NCBI GenBank assembly: GCA_022497155.1
Contig: MU385779.1
Span: 124,001 to 188,000 of the forward strand
DNA from: Whalleya microplaca
Taxonomy: Eukaryota; Ascomycota; Sordariomycetes; Xylariales; Xylariaceae
Length of the DNA: 64,000 bases
Reading direction: 5' to 3'
Shown piece by piece: positions 1 to 10,683 of the stretch. Made by a program: the position numbers and the translations under genes. Each line of letters opens with the position of its first letter. Position 1 is the stretch's first letter. A model generated the notes under the pieces. That model saw nothing but the letters and a program-made list of their open reading frames with translations. It searched no databases and was not told the DNA's origin.

Positions 1-940
1 ATCGCTTGGGCAATTGAAAGTCCAACTGGATCGTAGCGGTTTGATGTTCCTTGCCGTCAGAGTCTCGCAAGATAATGTCAATCTTGGGCCCGTAGAATGC
101 ACCATCGCCTTCGTTCACGGTCCAATCCTGACCGGATGCGTCCAACGCTCTCTTAAGGGCATTCTCGGCGCTCTCCCAGTCCTCAACCGTCCCGATGTAA
201 TGATCTGCTGGCCGTGTCGACAAAGTCAATCGGTAAGGCCCCAACATGAAGGTCGAGTAGACAGTGCGCACAAAGTGTAGTGTGTTCTTGATTTCCTCCT
301 CAATCTGTGTAGGCCGGCAGAAGATATGCCCGTCATCTTGATGGAACCGTCGCACCCGAGTCAAACCGCTCAATGCCCCGGACATCTCATTCCGGTGCAA
401 GGGCGAGAAGTCGGCATACCGAATAGGCAAATCCCGGTAACTTCGTTTCTTGGAGGCAAAGATCAAGCAATGGCCCGGGCAGTTCATGGGCTTGAGGCCA
501 TATTCGTCCTCCTCGCCAGTTGTGGTTTTTTCGCTCCGCGACGGCGATGTGCTCGTCACCGTAAACATGTCATCGCTGTAGTTTTCCAGATGGCCCGATT
601 TCTTCCACAACGCCTTCTTGTAGATGGTAGGCGTGACAACCTCGTCAAATCCGTATCGCACATATTGTTTTCGCAGAAATTCTACAAGTCGGTTGAAGAC
701 TCGCGCGCCATTAGGCAGCAGGATTGGGGATCCCGGACTGTAGATCGAGGTGGTAAATAACTCTTGTCGGACGCCGAGTGTTCGGTGGTCTGCGGGTGGT
801 TTCGGTGGAACTTTGGAGGCAGCATGGGACGAACAGCTTCGCCGCAAGTATTTGTACCTGGGAGAGGCCTCATGAATGCATGTTCGAGTCAATTGACTCG
901 GTATATGAGGGCGCAACCCCACAGCTCTTTGTGAGAGCAT
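1..940 (-). CDS. MST1: Mitochondrial threonyl-tRNA synthetase, 5' part (partial, continues off left edge)
   Basis: Class II aminoacyl-tRNA synthetase that charges tRNA-Thr. The minus-strand frame opens with ATG at 940 after an in-frame TGA and stays open to base 1, so about 313 residues are present and the C-terminal part, including the anticodon-binding domain, lies outside the window. The first ~40 residues (MLSQRAVGLRPHIPSQ..., rich in Arg and Ser, almost no acid) look like a mitochondrial presequence. They are followed by the ThrRS catalytic start (ELFTTSIYSPGSPILLPNGA), the zinc-site motif MNCPGHC, and motif 2 (TRVRRFHQDDGHIFC). There is no TGS or editing domain before the catalytic core, as in yeast Mst1 and unlike the cytosolic enzyme. 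No intron is seen in the visible part. Identity as ThrRS is firm; mitochondrial location is inferred from the presequence and the missing editing domain. Confidence 0.93.
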   Translation of the reverse strand, partial: MLSQRAVGLRPHIPSQLTRTCIHEASPRYKYLRRSCSSHAASKVPPKPPADHRTLGVRQELFTTSIYSPGSPILLPNGARVFNRLVEFLRKQYVRYGFDEVVTPTIYKKALWKKSGHLENYSDDMFTVTSTSPSRSEKTTTGEEDEYGLKPMNCPGHCLIFASKKRSYRDLPIRYADFSPLHRNEMSGALSGLTRVRRFHQDDGHIFCRPTQIEEEIKNTLHFVRTVYSTFMLGPYRLTLSTRPADHYIGTVEDWESAENALKRALDASGQDWTVNEGDGAFYGPKIDIILRDSDGKEHQTATIQLDFQLPKR

Positions 941-1764
941 ACCGCCGAATAATCATACCCGAGGATTCATGATGTGTCCCCACGATACATACATACATAC
1001 AATGAATGAAGCTCCGGTGAATAAATTTTGGATGGTGGAGATTGGAGAACGAGACTAGGGAGCAGGGATACCTCATGGAGCTCCACTCGCTTCTAGTTAT
1101 CTAGTGCGCATCTGGACTAGCTCCGAATGCTGACCATTCTGGGATTATTTACCTGCAAGGACCCGGTATCCAATCACAGTGAGACAGCGTATGACACTGA
1201 GCTCATGTGACAAGGATCGCATCTCCCACATGTCATCTGCGGCCTTCACGTCATCTGTCGAATCACAGTAGATGAGCGGATGCCTCTCCGAAACTTGCAT
1301 CTTCACATACAATAATATTAATCAATCAGGCTACAATGAATATTAGGGTGTTTTCTATCTCGATCGATCTCTCACAGTACCTAATTTTGATATAAGTCAC
1401 TTTCTTTGTCTTCATATGAGTCACCTTGACCCTTGTATATGAGGCTCAACACCGCGAACCAGGATATTCTAGAGTCTTGGCACAGTTACAACAGGCTCTC
1501 ATTCCATTGCCGTCCTACCAACATAACCAAGTTTGCCACTTCGTCACGAGGACGCGGTTGCCTTACGCGCTTGGTGACTCGAATAAGTAAACCAACTCTC
1601 TTACTTTTTGGTTTGGAAATACGGTTAGAACGACGAAAACTCTATTATAAAGTCTACTGCTGTCAACAAGCTTAAATCAAACGCCTCATCCAGGCAAGGG
1701 CAGCTTGGGTCAAAAACTATGAGATTTTGAAAAAAGTTACCCCCAAAAGACTTCCTGTATAACA
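941..1764. other. Intergenic region between two divergent genes
   Basis: No gene is supported here. It holds the shared upstream region of the ThrRS gene (minus) and the 574-aa gene (plus). A short ATAC/TACA run lies near 985-1003. The final 100 bases before 1765 are A/T- and purine-rich, as expected for a fungal 5' UTR. Confidence 0.6.
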
Positions 1765-3489
1765 ATGGCATCATCGAAGAAGTCGAGTATGCCGGTGGAT
1801 AGTTCTTGGCGGATGGTGGAAGGCGAGAACGACAGCTTTGATACGTCGGTTGTCCACGATCCATTCGAGGATGACGATTTCATCGTATCCAGCGGTCAGT
1901 CACAACAAACTGCATCATCGCAAGGGTTGAGTCTGGGATCGCAGGACAGTATTCGCGACTTCGCGAACAGGGCGGACGATGATCAGGTGATATTACGGGC
2001 ACCCTTCCAGCCATCGCTCGCTTCCACCAGACATTCATCTTTGGACACAGAGCGGACGCCCGTCCCGGAGTTCTATATGCCGTCCGTGGAAGTTGATAGT
2101 CCGCGACGCAGCAGCGCCCGTTCTGCCAGAACCAGCCATGCGGATACGGAACTGTTTCCGGTGAGGAGAAGACTCTACCGCCAGGGAAGCAGCGTTGAGG
2201 CAAGTCCTCGATATCGACGCCACACGACACGTGAACGCAGCAAAAGTTACGAGCCAGAGGAATTTACTGCTAGATCCCCTCTCATGGACAGGTTCACTGC
2301 CTCGATCCCGGAATTTCTATTCAACGTTGCAGCGTGGTGCTTTTCCATCGTCAGCATGGCTCTTTACTACGCAAGACTCCCTCTCACGATCCTGCTGGTT
2401 ATATATATCACTATCGGTGCGGGTATGATAGCTAAGAACATGATCACTGAGTCTATCACGGCTTCGCTGTCGCCTTTCTGTCGCATCCCAGGCGCTTCTA
2501 TGCTCGACCTCCCGTTTTGCTCGGACCCATCGCCAAAGACCGGACCAAACCAGCCAGTTGAGTTCAGTGAGCTCATGAAGGTACAAGCACAGTTCGAGAA
2601 GGTGCTAGAGGACTCCGCCAAGGGAGTTTCGCTGCCGTTGGAGATGAAGCGAACAGAAATAGACGTGCGCGACATCCGCACGAGCGTCCAGTACAGTGAG
2701 CTCCCGGGGCGAGAGGAGCTCGTGTACGAATTCGACAACTACATCGAGATCGTGCGCACGGCGTCCAACGACCTGCAGACCTTCAACACGCACGTCGGCA
2801 GCGCCGTGGACAGCGTGATCAGCATCAACCGGTGGACGTCGCGGTACATCGACGCGATCGCGACGGACCGGGAGTCGCAGGGCAGCGCGCTGGTGGTGTG
2901 GGGCGGGTGGATGTTCTCGCCCTTCCAGCCGACGGTGTTCGACGAGCGCATGGTGCTGGACAAGTACATCGAGCACACGGCGCTGGTGTCGGAGAAGATC
3001 GCGGGGCTGATCGTGGAGGCGCAGGCTGCGCTGCGCCTGCTCACCCAGGCCGAGAACAGCCTGCAGCTGATCAAGGAGCACGCCACGCGCATCGGCAAGT
3101 TCATCACCGGCGACCAGGCCACCATGCTCGACAGCATCTGGTCGTACGTCGGGGCTAACAGCCGCCGCCTGCGCGAGCTGCGCGAGCAGATGACTCTGCT
3201 GCAGCAGGTCGAGCGCCAGCGCGTCACCGCCGTCGACCAGCTCATGCACCTCATGCACGACCTGAAGGATATCGAGACGAAGCTGAGCGACCTGCGAGAC
3301 CGCGTTGCGGCCCCGAGGCTGTTGGACGGCCGCATGCCTGTGCCCCTGAACGTGCACATCGAGACTATCAACGCGGGCGTCGAGAGGTTGGAGAATGCGA
3401 GGAGTCGTATCCGGGCGGAGGAAGACAGGAAGTTGCAGCAGGCGTTGGCGAGGTCGAGGAGCGAGGATGATAGGATGATTGATGCCTGA
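1765..3489 (+). CDS. Conserved fungal membrane/coiled-coil protein of unknown function (574 aa)
   Basis: Intronless frame opening with ATG in the context acaATGg. Residues 1-180 are acidic, then Ser/Arg-rich and probably disordered. A hydrophobic stretch at about 183-226 could form one or two membrane spans (FLFNVAAWCFSIVSMAL, then LPLTILLVIYITIGAGMIA). Residues ~255-570 are charged and helical, with Leu/Glu/Gln-rich coiled-coil character and an Arg/Glu-rich tail. The architecture (disordered N-terminus, membrane hairpin, coiled coil) suggests a nuclear-envelope or ER-anchored protein, but I do not recognise the family and claim no function. From about 2640 to 3320 the third codon positions become very GC-rich, which also creates long open frames on the opposite strand; those look like shadows. 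Confidence 0.85.
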   Translation: MASSKKSSMPVDSSWRMVEGENDSFDTSVVHDPFEDDDFIVSSGQSQQTASSQGLSLGSQDSIRDFANRADDDQVILRAPFQPSLASTRHSSLDTERTPVPEFYMPSVEVDSPRRSSARSARTSHADTELFPVRRRLYRQGSSVEASPRYRRHTTRERSKSYEPEEFTARSPLMDRFTASIPEFLFNVAAWCFSIVSMALYYARLPLTILLVIYITIGAGMIAKNMITESITASLSPFCRIPGASMLDLPFCSDPSPKTGPNQPVEFSELMKVQAQFEKVLEDSAKGVSLPLEMKRTEIDVRDIRTSVQYSELPGREELVYEFDNYIEIVRTASNDLQTFNTHVGSAVDSVISINRWTSRYIDAIATDRESQGSALVVWGGWMFSPFQPTVFDERMVLDKYIEHTALVSEKIAGLIVEAQAALRLLTQAENSLQLIKEHATRIGKFITGDQATMLDSIWSYVGANSRRLRELREQMTLLQQVERQRVTAVDQLMHLMHDLKDIETKLSDLRDRVAAPRLLDGRMPVPLNVHIETINAGVERLENARSRIRAEEDRKLQQALARSRSEDDRMIDA

Positions 3490-5710
3490 TTCGGAATTAT
3501 ATTCATAAACAATTTCTTGGTGCGTCTTGGGCGTTGATGCCGTGAATAGCTATGAGCAGCGGCGCAATGGAGTTCAATGTGACTTTGAAGATGTTTCTTG
3601 ATACCTAATTCTTGGATGGAGAATCTTGGCTACTATTTTAAGAAACACCAGAGAATAAACTACGTTAGAAAGCACACATTCTCCGTAGTATCGAATACGC
3701 ATTTAGACGCAGTCAACGGATAACTACATCGGGTATCCCGCCGCCAAACGAACTATTGTTATATGAACAGGCTAGGAAGGACCTCAAGGGATAGCAATCA
3801 GAGCATATTTTGACGAAATGAACCAATTCCTTGCTGTGGGGTAACTGCCCAGCGCTCTGGCACAGAGATATGAAATCAGGGGTTATAGAATATGAGGGTA
3901 TGTTACCTAGCACACCAAGCAAGGGGGGAGATGGGGAAGATGGGGGAGAAGGAGGGATTTAGATTCGGGGCAGCACGAACGTTGAAGCAAACAATGTACA
4001 CAAAAATAGATTCAGAAAATGTAGAAAATTGAAATGAGTCAAGCAATGTCGAGTCACCATATAGCGCCTGTAGGACTCAAACTTCTCTCGTCTTACAACC
4101 CAGGCTGCTGTACTCCGGATGAAGAAAACAACCAAACAGTTTGCTGAAGACATACTATACGACATCAATACTACATATGTAGTTTATTTCAACAACAAGT
4201 GAGTTATACCTCCATATTGTATCAATTATTTGCGCAGGAGCCTACGTGTCGTCGTTCCAAATCAGACCTGGGAGAGTCCAAGATAAGTCACTCATTGTTC
4301 ATATAGTTATACTCCAGAATCCAGTATTATTTATAAAATATTTAGGGATATGGAGTCACTTCTGTAACTCTATGAGCATATAATCGCATAACCTCGACTC
4401 GCATTTACTGATGGCGTTCAGTCCAACGCACCATAATCACCCTCGTCCTAACTTCATCGTCTCTCGACGCGCGTCTCGTCCTCTGTATCGTCATCGAACA
4501 AGTCACAAAGGCTAAGTCCGCCACTTTTTCAATGTCTCAATACTATATTAGTACTTCAAGTGGCAACACGCCCCCTACCCCCACCAACAAAGGGCAATCG
4601 AGGTCGAAGATGATAATTGTCGTGAACATGGGCTATATTTTGGACAATAGTATTCGGTGGCCAGGTGTACTTATATGATAATCCGTGCGGAAAGTCTGAT
4701 TCTATGAAGACATCGACAGGTACCTGGCTTAGAAGAGTGACTGACATTAAATAAGAATCGGTGTCAAGGTGTCCACGGAGAGTGTTTGGTTGTATGAGTA
4801 GCTCTAAAGCACGAAGAACAAAATTTTCACTCGTGCAATCAAGAAGCAAAGGCAAACTGCAACACACAGCTCTGTTGTGGCAACTCATTACGAAAATGGG
4901 TGCCCCTTCGAAGATCATGACCAGACGAAAGACGCCATGAGCCCATCTGATGACTCCGATTCTTCTACTTTTCGTCAGATGGTTACTCAAATCACCAACT
5001 ACCGTGTCCCTTCCCAACATATTACATGTTTGCTTGAGAGATGTTGCCAACTTTCACTTTAAATCATATGATTACGCCTTTGTCACAAGGCAACATATGA
5101 AACCGCTTTTCTTCAACGGTCTGTACACGCCCAACAGGTTAGGATGGTATAGCAATATCTACCAACACTATTAATCGCAACCAGGGTTATGTTAGATGAA
5201 GAACCGTTGCCCAAACTCTCTAAGAATCTATACCTGCGATTTCATAATGCTCACGTGTATCATTTCCAAGTAAATGGGCCGCCTGCATAAGATGTTACTT
5301 CCACTGACCCATGAATCATATGGCAAATAGCTAAATCCGAGAGCAAATCCTTCAAATGAGTAAATGTCTTTTGCCTCTTGAATCTGCATGACCATATTAG
5401 CTTAGCGCCAACCTCCTTCTCGAAGAAATGGCATGGGTACACTATGTGTCAGTACTCTCCAACGACCAACAAGTTAGAGAAAGGCGCGAACAGTATCAAC
5501 TATGTCAGTGTTCTCCATAGTAGTTGATAGAATACAGAAAAGTATAAAGCTACTAGTAAATCCTCCATTATAGGCAGGTTTTCCATCTTCTCACACCTAC
5601 CTTATTTTTGATCTCGATAGGTTCGTCAATGCCCACTTGAGACTATACAGCGACAAGCCGTCGGCACAAGTCCTTTCCAATACAGAAAGCTGCCAGCAAT
5701 ATTCATAACA
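3490..5710. other. Gene-poor intergenic region
   Basis: No convincing gene. A 164-codon open frame on the minus strand (4556-5050) starts from TTG, has no recognisable domain and is not supported. The sequence is moderately AT-rich with no clear repeat structure that I can see. Confidence 0.5.
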
Positions 5711-6094
5711 ATGCCACCATCACGGAGACAAGCATCAGGTTCGTCTCGGAACCGACGAGTTCGAGTGACGCAGCAACCTAGGATCAGTCGTAAAAATGAT
5801 ATTCGGACTGTCAAGATGACTCTTGAGGGTGAAGCCGAATATACAGACAAAGGGTCCTATGCCGTTTGTTTGCTGCATAAATATTCGGATAAGTCACCAG
5901 TGCAGGGAGTTCAAGGGAGTCAGCCGTCAGGGAGCTGGGCGCCTAAAGATCAGGGGATGGAGATAATCGAGATACGTGAAACGATCACAGCTACAGCTGG
6001 TGTGTACTATTATGAAGTTCGACTCATGGGCATTGAAGAGAATGGTGCTCCTGAGTACAAACGATTCAATACCAACTGTTTTACTATACGATAA
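5711..6094 (+). CDS. Small hypothetical protein (127 aa)
   Basis: A single open frame from ATG (context acaATGc) encoding a basic Ser/Arg-rich N-terminus (residues 1-30), then a compact region that could be a small beta fold (alternating hydrophobics, e.g. VYYYEVRLMG near residues 98-107). There is no signal peptide, no membrane segment and one plausible Cys pair. I do not recognise a family. It stands alone in several kb of gene-poor sequence. It may be a real orphan gene or a chance frame; its amino-acid composition is protein-like, which is the only reason for listing it. Confidence 0.35.
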   Translation: MPPSRRQASGSSRNRRVRVTQQPRISRKNDIRTVKMTLEGEAEYTDKGSYAVCLLHKYSDKSPVQGVQGSQPSGSWAPKDQGMEIIEIRETITATAGVYYYEVRLMGIEENGAPEYKRFNTNCFTIR

Positions 6095-7312
6095 TTCTCA
6101 TCATTGGTAGGTTGGCCCTTATACTGAATCGTTGAAGTTTAACAGTAGCTAATGGCTTCAATATACAGGCATATTTGCGGGTTGGATGAAGCTCGAGAGA
6201 CATAATATTTGGCCATGGTTCGCGCCAGATATTTTGTGATTACCTAGTTTGTGCTTAACAAGCAGATGGCGCTTCGTTGAAGTCACAAACCGTAGCCGGA
6301 ATTCAAGATGGTTTCCTTTGTAAGGATGTTACGATCTCATATCACTGTGTTAACACTCCTTTATTGATAATTACTGGCTGAATGATGTCTACGGAGATAC
6401 ACGGGGAATAAACGGGGATTTCTTTTATGGAGGCGTTATTAACTCAGTCACTCCTTGACAACATGTCTACTTCGAACTCGATCAAAGGTTCATTTTATCA
6501 GTCAGCAGGTTATCGTAACTGAACAAGACATCCCTAGGATAATCATATACTACTAGTGGAGTCTATACAATCTCTATTGACTCAGGGTGACCAGTGTTGC
6601 GCTCAAAACTAGACAGGTGATATTAAGCATTCATATATGAATTATTGTTGTGAGCTTAGTTAGGTTATTGGACCGCTTTGTAGACATCATATTACTTGCG
6701 TAACAATTGGGTATTTTCTTGCCCCCTTTGCATCACAGTTACAGTATGTACAATGGGCAGTTTAGATGCTGTCGTGATCACTTGAATGGCTGTCAATTAA
6801 AATGATAAAGTTGGAAGATCTTGTTAACATGCGTCCTATAGGGCTGAGTGGTGGTACGGGCATACGTATGGCCGACCGCCTATACATGTATATAAGGTGG
6901 CTTCGTTACTCTCCTATAGCTTCACCTTGCACTAATCAAGTCACTATACTCCTTATCACTTTGTCCTATATTGTCAGATCTAAGTCATCTCCTTTATAGC
7001 AGCTCCTGTGATCCATTTCAAGTCTAGAGCTTTCGAAGCAAGTATTGCTCTGAGCTCCAATTGTCCAAAGCACTACCTATAGCTAATTATCTATCGTGAC
7101 ACTTGTCCCGTTGTTCTTCAGAAATAATTGCAAGGTTCTGCGGCGATAAACTATGAAATTAATCAGTAGCAAGTCGAGAATAATGCAGACAAAAAACAGA
7201 GCAATGGCAAGGAAAACTTCCACGGAACCCCCTCCAGGGAATGGTCAGGCTTGTGGGCTCTGGCTAGTGATGTGTAGCAAAAGCGGCAGCGCTTACTTCG
7301 TACAGCAAGTCA

Positions 7313-7409
7313 AATCAAGTCAAATATCCACCTTTCTAAACTTGAATTAAGCCAATCAAGTAATTTAAACTACCAATCAACTTGGGCCTATTCATAACTT
7401 GACTTGATT
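7313..7409. repeat. Inverted repeat with CAAGTCAA motifs
   Basis: AATCAAGTCAA at 7313-7323 is matched by its exact reverse complement TTGACTTGATT at 7399-7409, with further CAAGTCAA/ATCAAGT copies between and beside them. A similar motif cluster (gacttgacttaacttga) occurs at 40658-40674. This could be the terminal or subterminal repeat of a small non-autonomous DNA transposon, but no target duplication was found. Confidence 0.4.
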
Positions 7410-7475
7410 AGTAATCCACTAACTTGCCACGGAAATTCCCCTGAACCCCTGAACCCCTGAACACTAGTATATGTT

Positions 7476-7540
7476 ATTGTCGCAAAAAAGACGCCGTTAT
7501 TGCTGGCACAGCAATAACGCCTGATATCTCCCGCGACAAT
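7476..7540. repeat. Nested perfect inverted repeat (hairpin in hairpin)
   Basis: Outer arms ATTGTCGC (7476-7483) and GCGACAAT (7533-7540) enclose inner arms CGTTATTGCTG (7495-7505) and CAGCAATAACG (7509-7519) around a 3-base GCA loop. All arms pair perfectly. No gene is adjacent. Confidence 0.6.
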
Positions 7541-9046
7541 TATCATAACAAAACTGTAAGGCGATATCCGCAGACGTGATAGTAGTCAGCACTTAGCAAG
7601 AGTTAGCAGCATACATAGTAAGGCATGAAGTGGCTGCTAATAGTCAATTAAAGACCACTGGGCGTTCTTACGATAGGTAGTTTATACAGGGAATAATAAT
7701 CTCGAAATATTTAAAATCTGTCATGGGTCTCAAATTAAAAATCAGCTTGCCAATAATTTTAACGAAGTCCTAAAAAACACAGTTGCTTCAAGTTCCCAAT
7801 AACCCCCTGTAGACTTAACTCATACATTCTACACAACATTATATTGCCCACGGCGGAAATTATGATAAGTATCTAGATTTCATCTCGATATATCGCCCTA
7901 AATATTGCCAGTATGGGTGCTGTAGGAGGGTAGGTGACTAAATACCACACAACAGTCAGTTGATGGCAAACGCCGGCAATAACAACATGACTAAACTGAC
8001 TTACACACAGACAGACATTCTCGTCCTAGAGCTGTTTATAATTTATTGCCGGTTATCTCTTGAACGTAGCCTGAATCGCCGTCCAACGTGTCCGTCTAAC
8101 TCGTTATACTGTGACTGCCTGTGTATGGTACTGAGCACGGAAGGATGATCAAGAAATCGGTGCAGTGATTTAGCTGACAACTATATCATGTAACTCAAGT
8201 CTCTAACTATATGTGACCGTCTATGGGAGCTAATTCTATTAATCATATCGAATATGGCTTGTAGCGCCTAAGTTCATAGACTAGCTTATAACAAGCGATT
8301 CCTTCCATTACGCGGCAGTCATGCCACATTTTCATGCGACGCCTGTCTAAATTTCTTGTATGATATAGCTCAAAAATCATTCCTAATCATTAAAAACTGT
8401 CATCAGGAAGACGTCTAGGATACTAGAGCATACAGCTGGACTAAGAGATGGCGATGTTGGGGATGTAAGATTCCTTTATTAGTATACTGGTGTGCCTTTG
8501 GTCCAAGTTCAGACTATAGCAACATAATCAAGACAGGATGAAAAGATGTTTACCAATACATTCAATTACGATGTCAGTATACGGGAGCGCTGAGCGTGCC
8601 ACGACAGACAATTTAGGAGGTCTGGAACTTACCGAGATTTTCAAGTAAACGAGGTGGATGCATCAACCCAAATTATAGGCGAGGCTTAATTGCCAAGGTA
8701 ATACCTGAGCAAGAGCAGCTAAAAATAATCTTAAATCATCCTACAACTCCACTACCCCGTAAATAGCTACTTGTATACAATACAGCTGTAAATTTACTGG
8801 TACCAGGCAGCAATTCATTTCATTGCGATCGACTATCTAGTCCCAAGCCTAACTCTGCCTCCCGGCTACCAGGTTCAAACAGGCCTGCAAGGAGCCTACC
8901 TCTCAACTCATGGCCAGGCTTAAAAGGAACATCATTGCCCATTGTTTTTATATTTGTCGTGTCTGGTTGTTACCCATAACTCACGTCACTCAACTAACTA
9001 TCATTACTCTTTACGTAGAAGTCGTTACAATTCGTCTGTCTTCACT

Positions 9047-9582
9047 ATGCAGATCTCTTACCTCGCTCTCATCGGTGGCCTTCTGGCGATGGTCTCGGCG
9101 ACTCCTGCCAGCAAGCTCTTCAGCCGACACAATGAGTGTGACTACTCGGGTACCAGCGGCGGCTCGTTTGCCCAGGGTGTATGTCTGCTCCATCGATTCT
9201 ATGAATATAAGTTTAGAGGCGAAATGTGAACCCCAATGCTGACATACTTCTAAGACGTGCCATACCGGGGGTAACTACGGAGCCGGAGAGTGTGTACTCA
9301 CTGCGCCCTCCACGGTTGCTGGCACGCAGGGTTGCGATTTTCAATATAAGAACGCTGACAGCAAGCCTTGCTATAACGCCGCCGATTCCAAGTACGCTGT
9401 ATGTCAATGCCTGATTTACCTCCCATTCGTTTGGATCTGATCATCTGTTGTGGATGGCTGGACAACTTGAAGAAGTGATTGACTGATCAATAATATAGTG
9501 CAAGAAAGACGGAGACCCATGCTGGGCTTACCACTTCTCCGAAAATCCAGGCTACTTCATTATACATTGCACCAATGAATAA
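9047..9582 (+). CDS. Small secreted cysteine-rich protein (119 aa, 8 Cys)
   Basis: Three exons fit with all introns in phase 0: 9047-9178, 9255-9398 and 9499-9582. Introns have GTATGT donors and TAAG/TAG acceptors; intron 1 has a CTGAC branch site. The product starts with a signal peptide (MQISYLALIGGLLAMVSATP, residues 1-20). The mature chain has cysteines at 31, 46, 57, 71, 83, 93, 100 and 116, an even number that allows four disulfides, and is rich in Gly, Asn, Asp and Tyr. Size, secretion and cysteine content match the class of small secreted fungal proteins that includes effectors and antifungal proteins; I do not recognise a specific family and infer no activity. It is flanked by gene-poor DNA on both sides. 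Because each exon is short, a simple ORF scan would miss it. Confidence 0.8.
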
Positions 9583-10683
9583 GCTTTGATACGTGGGAAA
9601 CATTCAAGATTGGAACGAGGATCTTGTTTTGCTAGGCAGTAGTAGCCTTCCACTTTTAGGAAGTTTGCAAGGGCCGTTAGAGATATCCTTGTGCTGTTGA
9701 TCTTTAAGGCCAAATGGTAGCGTTGAAGTCGAAGTAACGAATGATAAACATTTGGTTATTGCCCTTATGGAATCTATTACTATAAAGAAGACAAATGACA
9801 TCGCCGCTTAAAAACCACATGGAGAGTTAAAGTCCTCTGGGGTGACTACGTAGCTACACCGCACTAAACCGGACTTTGTAGTACGACTGTTCTGGTTCTA
9901 TATATATTTTAGCCTCTAATTAGAGTTGGACTCTAGTTTTATATGTTACAAGAACTAACCTAAGAAATTAAACAACAATCTGAAGCCCCGAGTTATGCCT
10001 CCGTTGGATGGCCTTTAAAGAACTTCAAATATCTCGAGAATTTTAGCAAAGTCGAGATTCTTAATCACCTATCAGTAAGAACTGAATTCCAGGAAATATG
10101 CGGGCCCACGATCCTCATTTCTTTCAAACATACATAGTTGAAGAAGTCATGCAAGCTGATATGGCTAGAGGTGTACATGCAACTGTAACTAAACCCCATG
10201 GTAGTTATGGAACTTCCCATCATATTCCCAACCACGAAAGCAAAATTCCATCCGAGTTCTATACGATTGCTGCGCTAGCAGGACTCAGTTCCCCTTACTA
10301 TGATATTTCTCAATGATTTCTTTTGGCAGTTTTTCATCGAATTCTTCTAAACTTTCTCTTTTCACAGCTTTGAAAGACTTACGTAAAGGCGTTTTCCGAT
10401 AGGTTTCCGATAGGTACCCATGGTAGATTGGCCTATTCCCATGGGAGTCCCATGGGACTTGTACGGAATAGACCGAAGGACTCTCTGCGAGAGCATGAAA
10501 AGGCACAAAAGCCTGCATACGCCACAGTGGCTCATTGGCTCGGTGGCCCCACATACCAGTAGTGGCTGGAAACTGGCTCCATTAAAACTTTTTATCAATT
10601 GTCGATGAACCAAAATCGCCCCACCAGCCGTCTCGAAACACCACGATTCCATCCTCACTACCAAGGAATCCGATACCGCGGCC
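9583..10683. other. Intergenic region upstream of UTP11
   Basis: No gene supported. It contains an 11-bp direct tandem (TTTCCGATAGG at 10393-10403 and 10404-10414) and two palindromes containing TCCCATGGGA (10437-10446 and 10448-10457), the second extending to a perfect 14-bp palindrome at 10446-10459. Open frames of 72 and 89 codons here lack any protein-like domain. Confidence 0.5.
10393..10459. repeat. Short tandem duplication and paired CCCATGGG palindromes
   Basis: TTTCCGATAGG is directly repeated with no spacer (10393-10414). TCCCATGGGA occurs at 10437-10446 and again, 11 bp on, at 10448-10457; the second is the core of the 14-bp palindrome AGTCCCATGGGACT. They lie about 225 bp upstream of the UTP11 start, so they could be regulatory or remnants of a mobile element. 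Confidence 0.45.

Larger units (their letters stand above)
6095..9046. other. Long gene-poor intergenic region with small inverted repeats
   Basis: No gene supported over almost 3 kb. It contains CAAGTCAA-type inverted repeats at 7313-7323 and 7399-7409, a short CCTGAACC tandem near 7439-7462, and a nested hairpin at 7476-7540 (separate entries). The region is AT-rich and full of stops in all frames, consistent with old degraded repeats, but I cannot identify an element. Confidence 0.5.

Noticed and set aside
2605..3512. Two long minus-strand open frames (250 and 257 codons) opposite the 574-aa gene
   Set aside because: They result from extreme GC3 on the coding strand, have no domain, and have low-complexity Ser/Arg or Ala/Val/His composition.
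4556..5050. 164-codon minus-strand open frame
   Set aside because: Starts from TTG, with no protein-like domain, splice logic or homologous motif.
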